From NCBI GenBank assembly GCA_002842935.1, contig PHEM01000001.1, positions 1-38,662 of the forward strand: DNA of 38,662 nt, in the 5' to 3' direction. This stretch comes from Alphaproteobacteria bacterium HGW-Alphaproteobacteria-13 (GTDB lineage Bacteria; Pseudomonadota; Alphaproteobacteria; Sphingomonadales; Sphingomonadaceae). Position numbers and translations under genes: made by a program. Below, in pieces: positions 24,140 to 33,008 of the stretch (its first letter is position 1; the number at the start of each line of letters is the position of its first letter). The notes beneath the pieces are model-generated. The model saw only the letters and a list, made by a program, of their open reading frames with translations, made no database searches and had not been told where the DNA came from.

Positions 24140-24672
24140 TTCGATACTCCGACAATCTGACGGGTGCATACGAAGCCGATAGCGGCATAGCGGCTGTCGA
24201 AGCCGTCGGGATGCGGGCTTCCCATGTAGTAGCAACCGCTCGGGATCACGCCTGTCGGCCCGGGCACCAGTTTCTCGCCGACCGACGACACGGGCTTTAG
24301 CTTCCCGACGACCTGCTCCGACGGCGCATCGTTGCCCGCGCCCGCGGCCCAGCTGACGATAACATCCGCGCCACGATGAACGACCGTGTCACCCGGCATT
24401 CCGTAAACGATCTTGCCAAAGACCGGAGGCTCGGCGCCGAAATGCGAATGAACGAGCTTGTTCGACGGAGGGGCGAAAAACGCCACCTCTCCCCGCTTCA
24501 CCACCTTACCGCGCTCGAAATAATAGGCCCAATTGGGAAGCGAGGGCGAACGGTTGATGAAGAACCCATGACGCTGCGCGTAGCTGTCCAGCGAGAGCCA
24601 GGCGCTAGTGGCCGCGACGATCCCGATCGCGATCACCGTGTTGCGAAGGAAAGGCGATCGCAGCACGCCCAC
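24124..24672 (-). CDS. S26 (TraF/TrhP-type) pilin-processing peptidase
   Basis: A 182-residue serine peptidase of family S26 with one N-terminal membrane helix. Boxes typical of conjugative peptidases are visible. NRSPSLPNWAYY contains the likely nucleophile S44 (RP4 TraF has a comparable S-x-P box). GKIVYGMPGD contains the likely general base K87, and GCYYMGSPHPDGFDSRY is the last box. In RP4, TraF trims and circularises the pilin, and IncHI plasmids carry TrhP; here the substrate is presumably TraA. No ATG start exists: GTG 24672, GTG 24666 or TTG 24714 are possible, and I chose 24672 without a good ribosome binding site. The gene sits between trbI and traW. Confidence 0.85.
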   Translation of the reverse strand: MGVLRSPFLRNTVIAIGIVAATSAWLSLDSYAQRHGFFINRSPSLPNWAYYFERGKVVKRGEVAFFAPPSNKLVHSHFGAEPPVFGKIVYGMPGDTVVHRGADVIVSWAAGAGNDAPSEQVVGKLKPVSSVGEKLVPGPTGVIPSGCYYMGSPHPDGFDSRYAAIGFVCTRQIVGVSKWSLL

Positions 24673-24676
24673 CGCG

Positions 24677-25252
24677 TCACTGCCCGCCGCCGGGCAGCAG
24701 GCCGCCGCCACCAAAGACAGGGGAGTTTGCCGCCGGCGCCGAAGCCGGAGCTGATGGCATCAGGGCGGGCATTGCAGGCGCAGAGGCGGCGGCCGCAACG
24801 CGCGGCGGAGGATTGCGCTTGATAAACTCGCCCACCGCTGCGCGCACATCAGGAGTGATGTCCGGCATCGAGGCCGCCACCACAGCTTCGCTCACCACGA
24901 TCGTTTCGCCGGCGGCCGCGCGGTCCTGCAGTGTCTTCTGCATCGCCGACATAAAATGCCGTGTGTCGGAATCGACCTGTTCCGGGCTCGCGCCCGAGCG
25001 CGCTTCCGCCATGATGAAATCGTTCGCCATGCCGGCGAGGCTGATCGAGACGATCCGCCGTTCCTTGAGGATCATGAGCTCGCGCGTTGCCCATCCACCC
25101 CATACGAGCGCGGCAACGAGCGCCGTACCGCCCAAAATCTGACCCCAGCTGAACCCGGCAAAACCGCGGCGGCGGGATGCTGGCGCCGCCGCAGCATCGG
25201 TCGAAGGAACAAGCGGTTCCCCACCGATCGTCAATGCGAGTTGTTCAGTCAT
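24677..25252 (-). CDS. trbI: TrbI (F-type)
   Basis: The 191-residue protein has a cytoplasmic N-terminus, one membrane helix (about residues 35-53, QILGGTALVAALVWGGW) and the TrbI-F domain in the periplasm (LKERRIVSISLAGMANDF, and VVAASMPDITPDV). The C-terminus is proline-, alanine- and glycine-rich. In F, TrbI affects pilus retraction and length. ATG 25252 follows AAGGGGGC at a suitable distance and overlaps the end of the preceding gene by 8 bases. Confidence 0.88.
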   Translation of the reverse strand: MTEQLALTIGGEPLVPSTDAAAAPASRRRGFAGFSWGQILGGTALVAALVWGGWATRELMILKERRIVSISLAGMANDFIMAEARSGASPEQVDSDTRHFMSAMQKTLQDRAAAGETIVVSEAVVAASMPDITPDVRAAVGEFIKRNPPPRVAAAASAPAMPALMPSAPASAPAANSPVFGGGGLLPGGGQ

Positions 25253-25631
25253 TGGAAATTGCCCCCTTGGCTGTAGCGGCCGCCGACAGCAGCGCCGAGC
25301 GACGCACGATGCAGAAAAACAGGACGAAGCCGCCAAAAAGGTACAGAAGCAGCTCGGCGAACTCGCCGCGCCGATCACCGTCGGCCCCCAGATAATGATT
25401 TGAGAGATTCGCCGTTTCGGCAAAAAACTGGTCGACGCTGAGATTTGCCATCAGAGCGAAGAAGCCCAGCAATAGACCGGCGGCGGCCAGACAGTTGATC
25501 GCGAGCCAGCACGTTACCGATACGAACGAATAGGCGATGTCCTGGAACAGCGATCGCCCGGGGAGTGAACCGCGCGCAGAACGCGCAGGAGCCGAGCCCG
25601 CGCCAATGGCAGAAGGCTGAGCGGCGCTCAT
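25245..25631 (-). CDS. Membrane protein of the transfer operon (128 aa)
   Basis: The product has a polar N-terminus (residues 1-28) and two membrane helices (about 33-61 and 92-109), separated by a 30-residue acidic loop. It overlaps the traC stop by ATGA and trbI by 8 bases, so it is embedded in the operon. I do not recognise an F homologue; the position between traC and trbI suggests a membrane component of the transfer apparatus. Confidence 0.75.
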   Translation of the reverse strand: MSAAQPSAIGAGSAPARSARGSLPGRSLFQDIAYSFVSVTCWLAINCLAAAGLLLGFFALMANLSVDQFFAETANLSNHYLGADGDRRGEFAELLLYLFGGFVLFFCIVRRSALLSAAATAKGAISND

Positions 25632-28204
25632 TCCGCCGCTACCGCATAATCGGCGCCGCCGCCCTGGCGGGCCTTCACCGATTCCGGGAATGCGACGTCC
25701 TCGATCGCTTCCGCCATGCTCATGCCCGCGGCCGTCTTCGCGTCGATCGCCGCGAACACTTGCGGGCTCGAGGAGTAGAGCGTCGCCGAATAGGGATCGA
25801 GCACCAACCTGCCCATCGCCAACATCTCCGGGCCCTTGATGAGCATGTCGGAATATTCGGTGCCGTTCCGTTTCAGCGAGCGCATCATCGATTCAACCGC
25901 ATCATTCATGTCGAAGCGATCGAGCTTCTTGAAATCGGCGATCGTTTCCGGCTTCTGCTGAAGGATCACGAACCAGTCGCTGTTCTCAAGTGCCGCGATC
26001 GACCCTTCGGACTTGTAATAGTCGTTGAGCGACTGGGTGGCGGTAATCAGGGACGCGCCATATTTGCGGCAAGTACGGGCGTAGGTTTCGACGAAATCAG
26101 CCATCGAGCCGCCCTTGAGGAGCTGCCACGCTTCATCGAGCAGCAACGCCTTCCGCGTACTGCGATCCTTCCGCATCGCCTGACTCGACAGGAACATGAT
26201 CGCTGTCAGAACAACGGAGCGCAGCTCCTCGCGCGCCGACAGGTCCGAAAGTTCAAAGACGGTCAAGTCGGCGCCGATTTTCAAGGTCGACTGACCTGTG
26301 AAGAAACGGCCGTAGGTGCCGGCGCTCGAAAAGGGGCGCATAGCGATCGCCAGCTCTTCGCCCTGAACATGCTGTCTGGCGTTCAGCGCCTCGATAACAC
26401 CATCGATCGAGCCCTCAGTACCGCTCTTTTCCCATTCGGCGTTCACCGCGGCGTCGATCAGGCCACGCTCGGTGTCGTTGAGCCGGTCGATATGTCGACC
26501 CATCTGACCGATGATCGCCTTCAGCATGGCAATGCAATCGAGCCGATAATCTTCGTCACGCTCGGCCTCATCAGCGTCAATCATCGAGAAGGGATTGAGG
26601 CAGAAGCCCGAGCTCATCGTGAACTCGACGAATGCGCCGCCCTGCAGTTTGCAGCTATGCTCGAAGCTGCGGCCGTCATCGATCACGATGACCTTCGCGC
26701 CGGCGCCGACGAGCGCCGAGGTCATTTCCTGCAGCGCGACAGATTTGCCTGAACCCGACTTGCCGAACACCGCAACATTGTGGTTGCCCGCAGTGTTCTC
26801 AAAGGGCGACCAGAAGAAGGGCTGACCGCGGCGGCCGAGCAGCAAGAGATGCGGGATCGGACCGCCGTTGTACTCGCCCTGCAGCGGCGCGATGTTGGCG
26901 ACCGTCGTAGTCAACATCGTGCGGAAGCGTTTCAGTCGCTCGAAGTCTTTCGCGAGGCCATTCGCCATGGTCAGCGGCATGACCGAGATCAACCCGGCCA
27001 TCTGCAGATAGCGTTCGTCCTGAAGCTCCCAGCCCGCGGCTTTATATACGGCTTTCAAATTGCGTTCGTGACGATCGCCCTCGCCGTAGGGCGAGACACT
27101 CATCACGCTGTAAAAGACGCGAACGAGCTTCTGGCCCTGACGGAGCTGGTCCTGGACATATTCCCATTCGCGCGACTGGTCGCGAATCTGCGGGGTGAAT
27201 TTCGCGCTCTGCGAATTCGCCAGACTCGTCGTGCGCATGAACTTGAAGGCCGCACGCGAGGTGGCGGCCTGTTCATCGGGATAGGTGATGGTCAGCATCG
27301 TCGCAACCGGGCACGGCATCCGGAGCTTGTCGAAATAGGGATCGCCAATGAGCTTCACCGTATCCCACGGCGCCCAGCGTGGCGGCAGGTTGCGGATCGC
27401 ATAACAGCGAATATCGAACCGGTCGGGCACAATCTCGCCGATGTCGGGCACCCCGTCCTGCAGCGCGCCGAGCGCGCGAAATCGTTCGGTGCGGATGAGG
27501 ATGCGGTTGGGATCGGTGACGATCTCCATATCCCGGCGCACCGCCTGGTCCGCGATCGGATCGAAGCGGTTATAATCGACCACATCTTCACCGGACACGG
27601 TGGTCGGTGACGTCAGATCGTCGACGAGCTTGAGAAGTCCAACGGGATCGAGGATTTGCGCCTCGACGTCGATCGAGCGAAGCATGGACGCCATCGATTC
27701 CCGAAGCGTAATCAGTTCCTCGTCGGTGACCTTCGCACCTTCCGGCACGCCGAGCGAAATGAAGACCCGGTGCGATCGCAGATGGAACGGAGCGTCGGCG
27801 GACAGGCTCGACCACACCCCTCCCTCCAGATAATCCGCGCGATGCTGAGCAATCCGCTCGTAAACGCCTTTCGCCATTTGGCGCGGGATGAACCACTGGA
27901 CCATTCGTTCGGCGATCCGGGGGCTCATCCACTGCAAAATCTGGATCGAGGTCTTGTCGGGAATACCTTCGGAGAGAAACTGCGAGATGATCTCGCTCGT
28001 CCGATCGTCGGCGCCGACGAGGGGAGAAACCTCAAGAATGAAACCGCGCGACGCGCTGTTATAATAGAGACCGGTCTTCGGATCGAAGCTGCGATACGGC
28101 AGCCAATCTGCAAACATCGGGATCGAGGTCGACGGGACCGCCTTATCGACCTTGCGAGGCCCACCGAGCAAATCGCCCAGTAGTTTGTCGAACCAGCCAG
28201 CCAT
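25628..28204 (-). CDS. traC: Type IV secretion ATPase TraC (VirB4 family)
   Basis: The 858-residue cytoplasmic ATPase powers pilus assembly. The N-terminal TraC-F-type region is followed by the motor with Walker A GKSGSGKS (near residue 480) and Walker B KALLLDEAWQLL (near 687), and by the downstream TRKYGASLITATQSLNDY-like VirB4 segment. Length agrees with F TraC (875 aa). Its ATG shares one base with the traV stop (TGATG). Confidence 0.96.
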   Translation of the reverse strand: MAGWFDKLLGDLLGGPRKVDKAVPSTSIPMFADWLPYRSFDPKTGLYYNSASRGFILEVSPLVGADDRTSEIISQFLSEGIPDKTSIQILQWMSPRIAERMVQWFIPRQMAKGVYERIAQHRADYLEGGVWSSLSADAPFHLRSHRVFISLGVPEGAKVTDEELITLRESMASMLRSIDVEAQILDPVGLLKLVDDLTSPTTVSGEDVVDYNRFDPIADQAVRRDMEIVTDPNRILIRTERFRALGALQDGVPDIGEIVPDRFDIRCYAIRNLPPRWAPWDTVKLIGDPYFDKLRMPCPVATMLTITYPDEQAATSRAAFKFMRTTSLANSQSAKFTPQIRDQSREWEYVQDQLRQGQKLVRVFYSVMSVSPYGEGDRHERNLKAVYKAAGWELQDERYLQMAGLISVMPLTMANGLAKDFERLKRFRTMLTTTVANIAPLQGEYNGGPIPHLLLLGRRGQPFFWSPFENTAGNHNVAVFGKSGSGKSVALQEMTSALVGAGAKVIVIDDGRSFEHSCKLQGGAFVEFTMSSGFCLNPFSMIDADEAERDEDYRLDCIAMLKAIIGQMGRHIDRLNDTERGLIDAAVNAEWEKSGTEGSIDGVIEALNARQHVQGEELAIAMRPFSSAGTYGRFFTGQSTLKIGADLTVFELSDLSAREELRSVVLTAIMFLSSQAMRKDRSTRKALLLDEAWQLLKGGSMADFVETYARTCRKYGASLITATQSLNDYYKSEGSIAALENSDWFVILQQKPETIADFKKLDRFDMNDAVESMMRSLKRNGTEYSDMLIKGPEMLAMGRLVLDPYSATLYSSSPQVFAAIDAKTAAGMSMAEAIEDVAFPESVKARQGGGADYAVAAE

Positions 28205-28824
28205 CAGTTGCCGTCCGGCGCCGGTTGAGCAGCCAGCGCGGGCGTCGACACAACAGCGTCGCCGGCGTCGCTAACTTGCGCCGCGCTACTCGACGGGGGC
28301 ACCTCGACGGGCTCCGGGCCTTTACGTCCTGCCAGACGACGTTCGACTTCGGCGCGAAACGCCTCACCCGTCACGGCCTTGCCAGTCGGTTGCACCGCGG
28401 CACTCGCGATTTCAGCGGGAGCCGGCGCGCCGGCGGCAAGCTCCACCAGCGACAATCGCGCAGGTCGGGGCGAGTCCGCCGCAATCTGGCTGTCGCCGTT
28501 CGCCGCGGCGGCGAATTGGGGCTCAACGTAGACGACGGTTTCGTCACGCCAACGGCCGAAGCGATCGGTCCTCGCCGGCAAAACGACTTTCAGCGAACCG
28601 GCGGACTGGGGAACCGAAGAATTCGGCGCCGCCGCACCTGCCACGACGCCGGTGGCGGCCCCACCTGTCATCGCCGCAATGGCCTGATCGTCGATGTTCG
28701 AGGTGGGTGAACAAATCCCATCCGGTGCGCGGCAGATGAAATTGCCCTTGATATTGCCGCCCATCGACGCGCACCCGCCGAGGGAGATGAGGCAAGCACC
28801 TGCGACCAGACCCAAGCTACGCAT
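28204..28824 (-). CDS. traV: Outer-membrane lipoprotein TraV
   Basis: The 206-residue protein starts at ATG 28824, which follows AAGGAG on the minus strand. A signal peptide ends in the lipobox LGGC with the lipidated cysteine at residue 18. Then comes the TraV core (NIKGNFICRAPDGICSPTSNI) with two cysteines. TraV is the VirB7-like lipoprotein that forms the outer-membrane core complex with TraK and TraB. The C-terminal half is low-complexity (Pro, Ala, Ser). The region left of traC is fully occupied by this gene. Confidence 0.9.
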   Translation of the reverse strand: MRSLGLVAGACLISLGGCASMGGNIKGNFICRAPDGICSPTSNIDDQAIAAMTGGAATGVVAGAAAPNSSVPQSAGSLKVVLPARTDRFGRWRDETVVYVEPQFAAAANGDSQIAADSPRPARLSLVELAAGAPAPAEIASAAVQPTGKAVTGEAFRAEVERRLAGRKGPEPVEVPPSSSAAQVSDAGDAVVSTPALAAQPAPDGN

Positions 28825-28828
28825 ATCG

Positions 28829-29083
28829 TCAGCTCCTTCCGTTGCCGATTTCGAGAATCTGAACGCGCCTCGACCGAACGGACCGCAGCGCCATCGCTCC
28901 ACCCGCCATGCTGGCGAACAGGATCATGCAAATCGCCAATGCCTTGAAAAACGCGAACATCAGCGCGAACCGGCCCGCGGGTCCGAATTCCGCGAAATAG
29001 GAATTGACGATGATGATCATCCCGACCTGGCTCGCGAGGAACAGGACAAAGATCGCGCCGCCCAATCGATCGACCCGGGCCAT
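28829..29083 (-). CDS. Small membrane protein between dsbC and traV (84 aa)
   Basis: Two predicted membrane helices (about residues 9-29 and 40-64) end in a basic tail (RSVRSRRVQ). The ATG shares one base with the dsbC stop; a GTG just before it is an alternative. It is spaced 4 bases from traV. No family recognised; probably an inner-membrane accessory of the transfer system. Confidence 0.65.
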   Translation of the reverse strand: MARVDRLGGAIFVLFLASQVGMIIIVNSYFAEFGPAGRFALMFAFFKALAICMILFASMAGGAMALRSVRSRRVQILEIGNGRS

Positions 29084-29910
29084 CACCGGGCCCCTTTCAG
29101 CCAGGTCTCGAGGACCGCGCGCGGGCGATAGCCTTCGAGAACCGTGCCATCGGAACGAACAAGGACAGGCGTTCCGCTGAACCCGTGCGATCGCGCAAAA
29201 TTCTCATTGGCGTCGAGACCGCTGGTGTCACAAGATGCCGGCGCCACCTCCGCACCCGCATAAGCGGCTCGAAGGGCTCGCGGCTTATCCTTGGCGCAAT
29301 AGACGCGGTTCGAAAGATCGCGTGTTCCAAGCGTCGAAATCGGCCGCTCGATCACGCGCACGTTCATCTGCTCGAGCTCGTTGGCAAGGGCACGGCAGAA
29401 GCCGCAATGAAGATCGGTGAAGATAGTGACGGGCGTACCGGAAGGATTGCCCCAGACGATCGCACCCGTCGCCGGGAGTTTGGACAGGTCAACCTTCTGC
29501 GCAGCCGCGGGCGGCGGCGCTGCTCGACCTGCCGGACCGGCGGCCGCCATCTGCGGAACCGGGGTTTCGCTTTCTTCTTCGAGGCCCGCCTTCGCCGCTC
29601 CACCGAGCAGCATATCGGGGTTCATTTCGAGAAGCTTCGCGGCGGTCAGGTCCTGTCGCGATTCCATGTCATAGACGCGGCCGACGATGAGATAGCGCGC
29701 CGTCCCATCGACATAAAAAAGGGTCTTGCCGGCGACCACCTCGCAAAGTCCCGCGACCTTGTCGCAGTCGATCGCCGAGACTTGCGTTTTCGGCAGGCGA
29801 GTCTTGAGCAGTGCGGAAACCCGAGTGGGTTCAAGCCGATCGGCGGCATAGACTGCCGTTGCGGCGCCCCCGAGAAGCAATGCGGCGACTAGACCAATCT
29901 TGAGCTTCAT
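29083..29910 (-). CDS. DsbC-like disulfide isomerase
   Basis: A 275-residue periplasmic protein with a signal peptide (ending AVYAA). It has a DsbC-type N-terminal dimerisation domain (LPKTQVSAIDC ... LFYVDG) and a thioredoxin domain with a CGFC active site (near residue 168) in TIFTDLHCGFC. The cis-proline motif GTPVLV follows. Conjugative DsbC proteins shuffle disulfides in Tra proteins such as TraN, TraU and TraH. ATG 29910 follows AAAGGG; the upstream TTG-started version overlaps traB. A flexible Pro/Ala linker (about 115-145) separates the domains. Confidence 0.92.
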   Translation of the reverse strand: MKLKIGLVAALLLGGAATAVYAADRLEPTRVSALLKTRLPKTQVSAIDCDKVAGLCEVVAGKTLFYVDGTARYLIVGRVYDMESRQDLTAAKLLEMNPDMLLGGAAKAGLEEESETPVPQMAAAGPAGRAAPPPAAAQKVDLSKLPATGAIVWGNPSGTPVTIFTDLHCGFCRALANELEQMNVRVIERPISTLGTRDLSNRVYCAKDKPRALRAAYAGAEVAPASCDTSGLDANENFARSHGFSGTPVLVRSDGTVLEGYRPRAVLETWLKGAR

Positions 29911-29924
29911 GTTCAGCCCTTTCC

Positions 29925-31256
29925 TCAATTGCGAATGAATGCGCCGTCGAGAAACACGATCTCGACTTCGACGCCGGTCGGCATCTCGATGACAGGCTGA
30001 TATTGTTCAGCGCGCTCGATGAGATATTGAGAGAGCATGTCGCCGGCCTGGCTCACGCCTTCGCCGATCCCGCCCTTGGCGATGTCGCCTGTCGACAGCT
30101 TCTGACGCTCGCCGTTGACGACGGTCGTCGTACCCGAGAGGAAACTGTTCGAGTTGGCCGAGAAGCCGCGACCGATGCCGCCGACGAGACCGGCGAAGAA
30201 CGCCTGCATCGTCAGGCTCCCCTCGCGGCTGACCACGCGCCCACGCACGCCGGTCTTGCCGCCGAACGCGATGAAGCCCTTGACCTCGCTCTCCGCGTAC
30301 CGGCCTCCCGGCTGCGGGCACGTCATCTTGGCGAGCTTCACATAGACCTTCTCGGAGGAGAGATCGCCGCGCGCCGCCCCGTTGACCAGGCAACCGTCAA
30401 TCCGGGTTGTCAGCACCTTGCCGTTCTGAGCGACCGAACGCGCCGGCCCCACGATTCGAAGGACGACCGGCAGCGGATCCGACTGCGACTGGACGTTCGA
30501 CGCCGCATCGACGCCGACGATCACCCGCGCTTTGGCATAGCTATTAGCAGGCAAATAATTGGGGCTATCCGACGCGAAGAGGTTGCCGGTCGGGGCCGCC
30601 TTCGATCCGCCGCCCGTCGACGCCGGCGTTGCCGCGAAGCTGATAACCTTGAGCTCGCGTCGCGCTTGCGCTGCAGCGACCGCCGCGCCCCCCGCCGGAT
30701 CATATGCTGCAGGCCCACCGGCGCCGTAGAGCGCGGTCGGACCCGCCGACGGGCGGGCACCAGCCTGCGCCGCAGCGAGCTGTTCTTTCAGGGAGCGGTT
30801 TTCATCGTCATAGGCGGAAAGAACCCGGGTCCCTTCGGATGCCATATTCTGATTTTCCGAGCGCAGCGCGTCGATTTGCGCCTGCATCTGGTCGAGTTGG
30901 TCGCCCTGCCCTTGCATCCGGCGAAGCTGATTATCCTGCTGCGTCAGCCGATTTTCCGACATCGACAGCCATTCTTTCTCCGAAAGATTTCGGGCGGCGA
31001 GATCGTCGGTCGAGACCTTGATGTTCTCCGAGGCCATGTCCTTCGGCGCATTCGGATCCGTCTCGGCGTCGCCGGCGAAGAACAACCAGTAGACCGCTGC
31101 AGTCAGCAAGAGCCCGCCAACGCCAAACAGCAGCATCCGCTGCCGCTTTTCGACGCCTTCATTCACTGTGAGGCTCGCGCCTTCCGGAACCGAAGGCGCG
31201 GCCGCGGTTTCACCGCGCGGCACTCCGCGCTTCAGAAATGACCCCAGACCTGCCAT
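29925..31256 (-). CDS. traB: Channel core protein TraB (VirB10 family)
   Basis: The 443-residue protein spans the envelope as the VirB10-like scaffold. It has a cytoplasmic N-terminus, one membrane helix (about residues 41-60), a periplasmic coiled coil (about 85-165, rich in Gln and Leu) and a proline/alanine/glycine linker. The C-terminal VirB10 domain follows (about 215-443, with LPVVLRIVGPARSV and PQPGGRYAESEVKGF). The coding end is 14 bases before dsbC, and the start is 2 bases after the traK stop. Confidence 0.95.
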   Translation of the reverse strand: MAGLGSFLKRGVPRGETAAAPSVPEGASLTVNEGVEKRQRMLLFGVGGLLLTAAVYWLFFAGDAETDPNAPKDMASENIKVSTDDLAARNLSEKEWLSMSENRLTQQDNQLRRMQGQGDQLDQMQAQIDALRSENQNMASEGTRVLSAYDDENRSLKEQLAAAQAGARPSAGPTALYGAGGPAAYDPAGGAAVAAAQARRELKVISFAATPASTGGGSKAAPTGNLFASDSPNYLPANSYAKARVIVGVDAASNVQSQSDPLPVVLRIVGPARSVAQNGKVLTTRIDGCLVNGAARGDLSSEKVYVKLAKMTCPQPGGRYAESEVKGFIAFGGKTGVRGRVVSREGSLTMQAFFAGLVGGIGRGFSANSNSFLSGTTTVVNGERQKLSTGDIAKGGIGEGVSQAGDMLSQYLIERAEQYQPVIEMPTGVEVEIVFLDGAFIRN

Positions 31257-31258
31257 GA

Positions 31259-32065
31259 TTAGCTCCCTTCCTTCCGGGTGACGACATAGGCCGACGTCGC
31301 CTGTCGCGGCGCCAGCTTCGGGTTGGCGATCGACACGGCGAGCGCGTCGGAGGGCGCAATGCGCCCTTCGGTGATTTCGACTGGAGCTGATGAACTATTC
31401 TCGATCCGCACCACGCGGCCGACGACATCCAATCCCTCATATTCGGCGACGAGCTGGACGGTGAGGTCCCCAGCCTGAACCGGGACGAGTGCCGAACGGC
31501 GCATCCGGTAGCCGGGAACAATCGCCTGCGATGCCATTGCCTGGATCAGTCGCACCGCCGTCTCGTCGGCGTCAGGCGCGGCCTCTTCCGACTCTGTCAC
31601 GGCTTCCGACTTCGCCATCGCGAGCGGGTTCGACACGAAGATTTGCTGCGCTTCGATTGCCTCGATCCGGCAGCCGAATTTATAGACATAGCCCTTCTTC
31701 GTCGTTCCGAAGAACGACAGGAGCTTCAGGCGAAAGCCTTCCGGGACCGACAGATAAATGTCGCCGCGCGTCGGTTCGTTCACCACCGAAAAATCATCGA
31801 GCGGGTTCGTCGGCTGCACCTTCGACACGCTCGCGAATTCGTCGCCAATCAGGCTGATGCGCGTCAGATCCTTTTCCGACGCCACGCACGCAACGCGCGA
31901 ATTGTCCTCGACCATTACGGTTTCATCCGCCCGCGCAGTCTGCGCGATCAAGAACGCAGCGCCGATCATCGTGACGCCGAGCGCACGCTGAAGCCGATCG
32001 AGCGAGCGCGACGAAACCAGCACGCCGCCGGTGCCAAGTGCCAAGGGCATGAGCATCTCCATCAT
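31259..32065 (-). CDS. traK: Outer-membrane core protein TraK (VirB9-like)
   Basis: The 268-residue protein has a hydrophobic leader (residues about 1-46, ending TARA) and a TraK domain with the conserved ISLIGDEFASV, GDIYLSVPEGF and YKFGCRIEA segments. TraK is the secretin-like VirB9 counterpart binding TraB and TraV. The N-terminus before the signal peptide is longer than usual, so ATG at about 31970 could be the true start. Its first ATG overlaps the traE stop (ATGA). Confidence 0.92.
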   Translation of the reverse strand: MMEMLMPLALGTGGVLVSSRSLDRLQRALGVTMIGAAFLIAQTARADETVMVEDNSRVACVASEKDLTRISLIGDEFASVSKVQPTNPLDDFSVVNEPTRGDIYLSVPEGFRLKLLSFFGTTKKGYVYKFGCRIEAIEAQQIFVSNPLAMAKSEAVTESEEAAPDADETAVRLIQAMASQAIVPGYRMRRSALVPVQAGDLTVQLVAEYEGLDVVGRVVRIENSSSAPVEITEGRIAPSDALAVSIANPKLAPRQATSAYVVTRKEGS

Positions 32066-32661
32066 TGGGGAGCGGGTAGCGTGGCGCCGATCGGCGCGTC
32101 CTCACCCGGCTTGTTGGGAACCACGATGCCGAAACCGATCAAACGGAGCTCGACGCCCGTGTAATTCCACTCGAAACGGAAGGTGCGCTTCACCGCACCG
32201 ACTTCCTGACGGCCGACCATCGTGTGGAGCGTGCCCGTCGTCTCCGACGTCAGGCTCTTCGGATCCACGCGCATGGCTTCCATCGTGAAAAATTGCGAGA
32301 CGCTCGAGCCCCGCTGATCATTGACGATCTTGAGCAGATCGCCCTTGATCCGCCCATAGGCGGAAGGATGGACGATCCGCAGAACGGACTCCATCCAATA
32401 GTCGAGATTTTGCGGGCTGCGATTGAGCATCATCACCGACGCATCGCGCGTGACGAGCTCAAGATACTCCCGGCTCACTCCCGCGCTGCTGATCTCGATT
32501 TGCCGGGTCAGCACCGGCTGGAGCACAATTTCGCGATCGCGCGCCGACGCAGCAACCAGCGAAAAGATTGTGATGATGGCAAGTCCAACGCTCGCTAGCA
32601 CGAGCATGTTGCGCTGTTTAAGTACGCGCTGCGCCTGCGCCTGGCTGAATCCCGCTTCCAT
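32062..32661 (-). CDS. traE: TraE (VirB5/VirB8-like) channel protein
   Basis: The 199-residue protein has a short cytoplasmic N-terminus, one membrane helix (about residues 19-38) and a periplasmic VirB8-like domain (YLELVTRDASVMMLNRSPQN, then VGRQEVGAVKRTF). Length agrees with F TraE (188 aa). It is an inner-membrane component of the transfer channel and starts 3 bases after the traL stop. Confidence 0.94.
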   Translation of the reverse strand: MEAGFSQAQAQRVLKQRNMLVLASVGLAIITIFSLVAASARDREIVLQPVLTRQIEISSAGVSREYLELVTRDASVMMLNRSPQNLDYWMESVLRIVHPSAYGRIKGDLLKIVNDQRGSSVSQFFTMEAMRVDPKSLTSETTGTLHTMVGRQEVGAVKRTFRFEWNYTGVELRLIGFGIVVPNKPGEDAPIGATLPAPQ

Positions 32662-32664
32662 TGC

Positions 32665-32949
32665 TCACCCCGCCATCAATCGAAGATATGAAGGCGGAAC
32701 GGCCCGGATGCCCATGACACCGCTGGGAAGATACCAATAGGCCATATGCAGTAGCCATGAACCAGCACGTCCCGCCTTCGCTTTGCGGAGGACCCACCAA
32801 CCCAAGATTCCGAAACATATGCCCCAAATGATATGCTGTGCGAGGATGCCGATGAAAAAGGGTCCGGCCATCGCGACGAATTCGTCCATGGTCCAGATCC
32901 CGATCCGTTCGGGCTCGTCCAGCTTCCCGGGAATCACATAGCGATCCAT
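32665..32949 (-). CDS. traL: TraL (VirB3 family)
   Basis: A 94-residue inner-membrane protein with a helical hairpin (about residues 25-54) and the conserved N-terminal YVIPGKLDEPERIGIWTMDE block and C-terminal SGVMGIRAVPPSYLR block. TraL is needed for pilus assembly. It lies 59 bases after the traA stop. Confidence 0.94.
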   Translation of the reverse strand: MDRYVIPGKLDEPERIGIWTMDEFVAMAGPFFIGILAQHIIWGICFGILGWWVLRKAKAGRAGSWLLHMAYWYLPSGVMGIRAVPPSYLRLMAG

Positions 32950-33008
32950 AACCGCCCCGCCCCATTTGCCCGGTCACGCACGGAAAGTGCGCTTCCGGGG
33001 CGCCCAGA

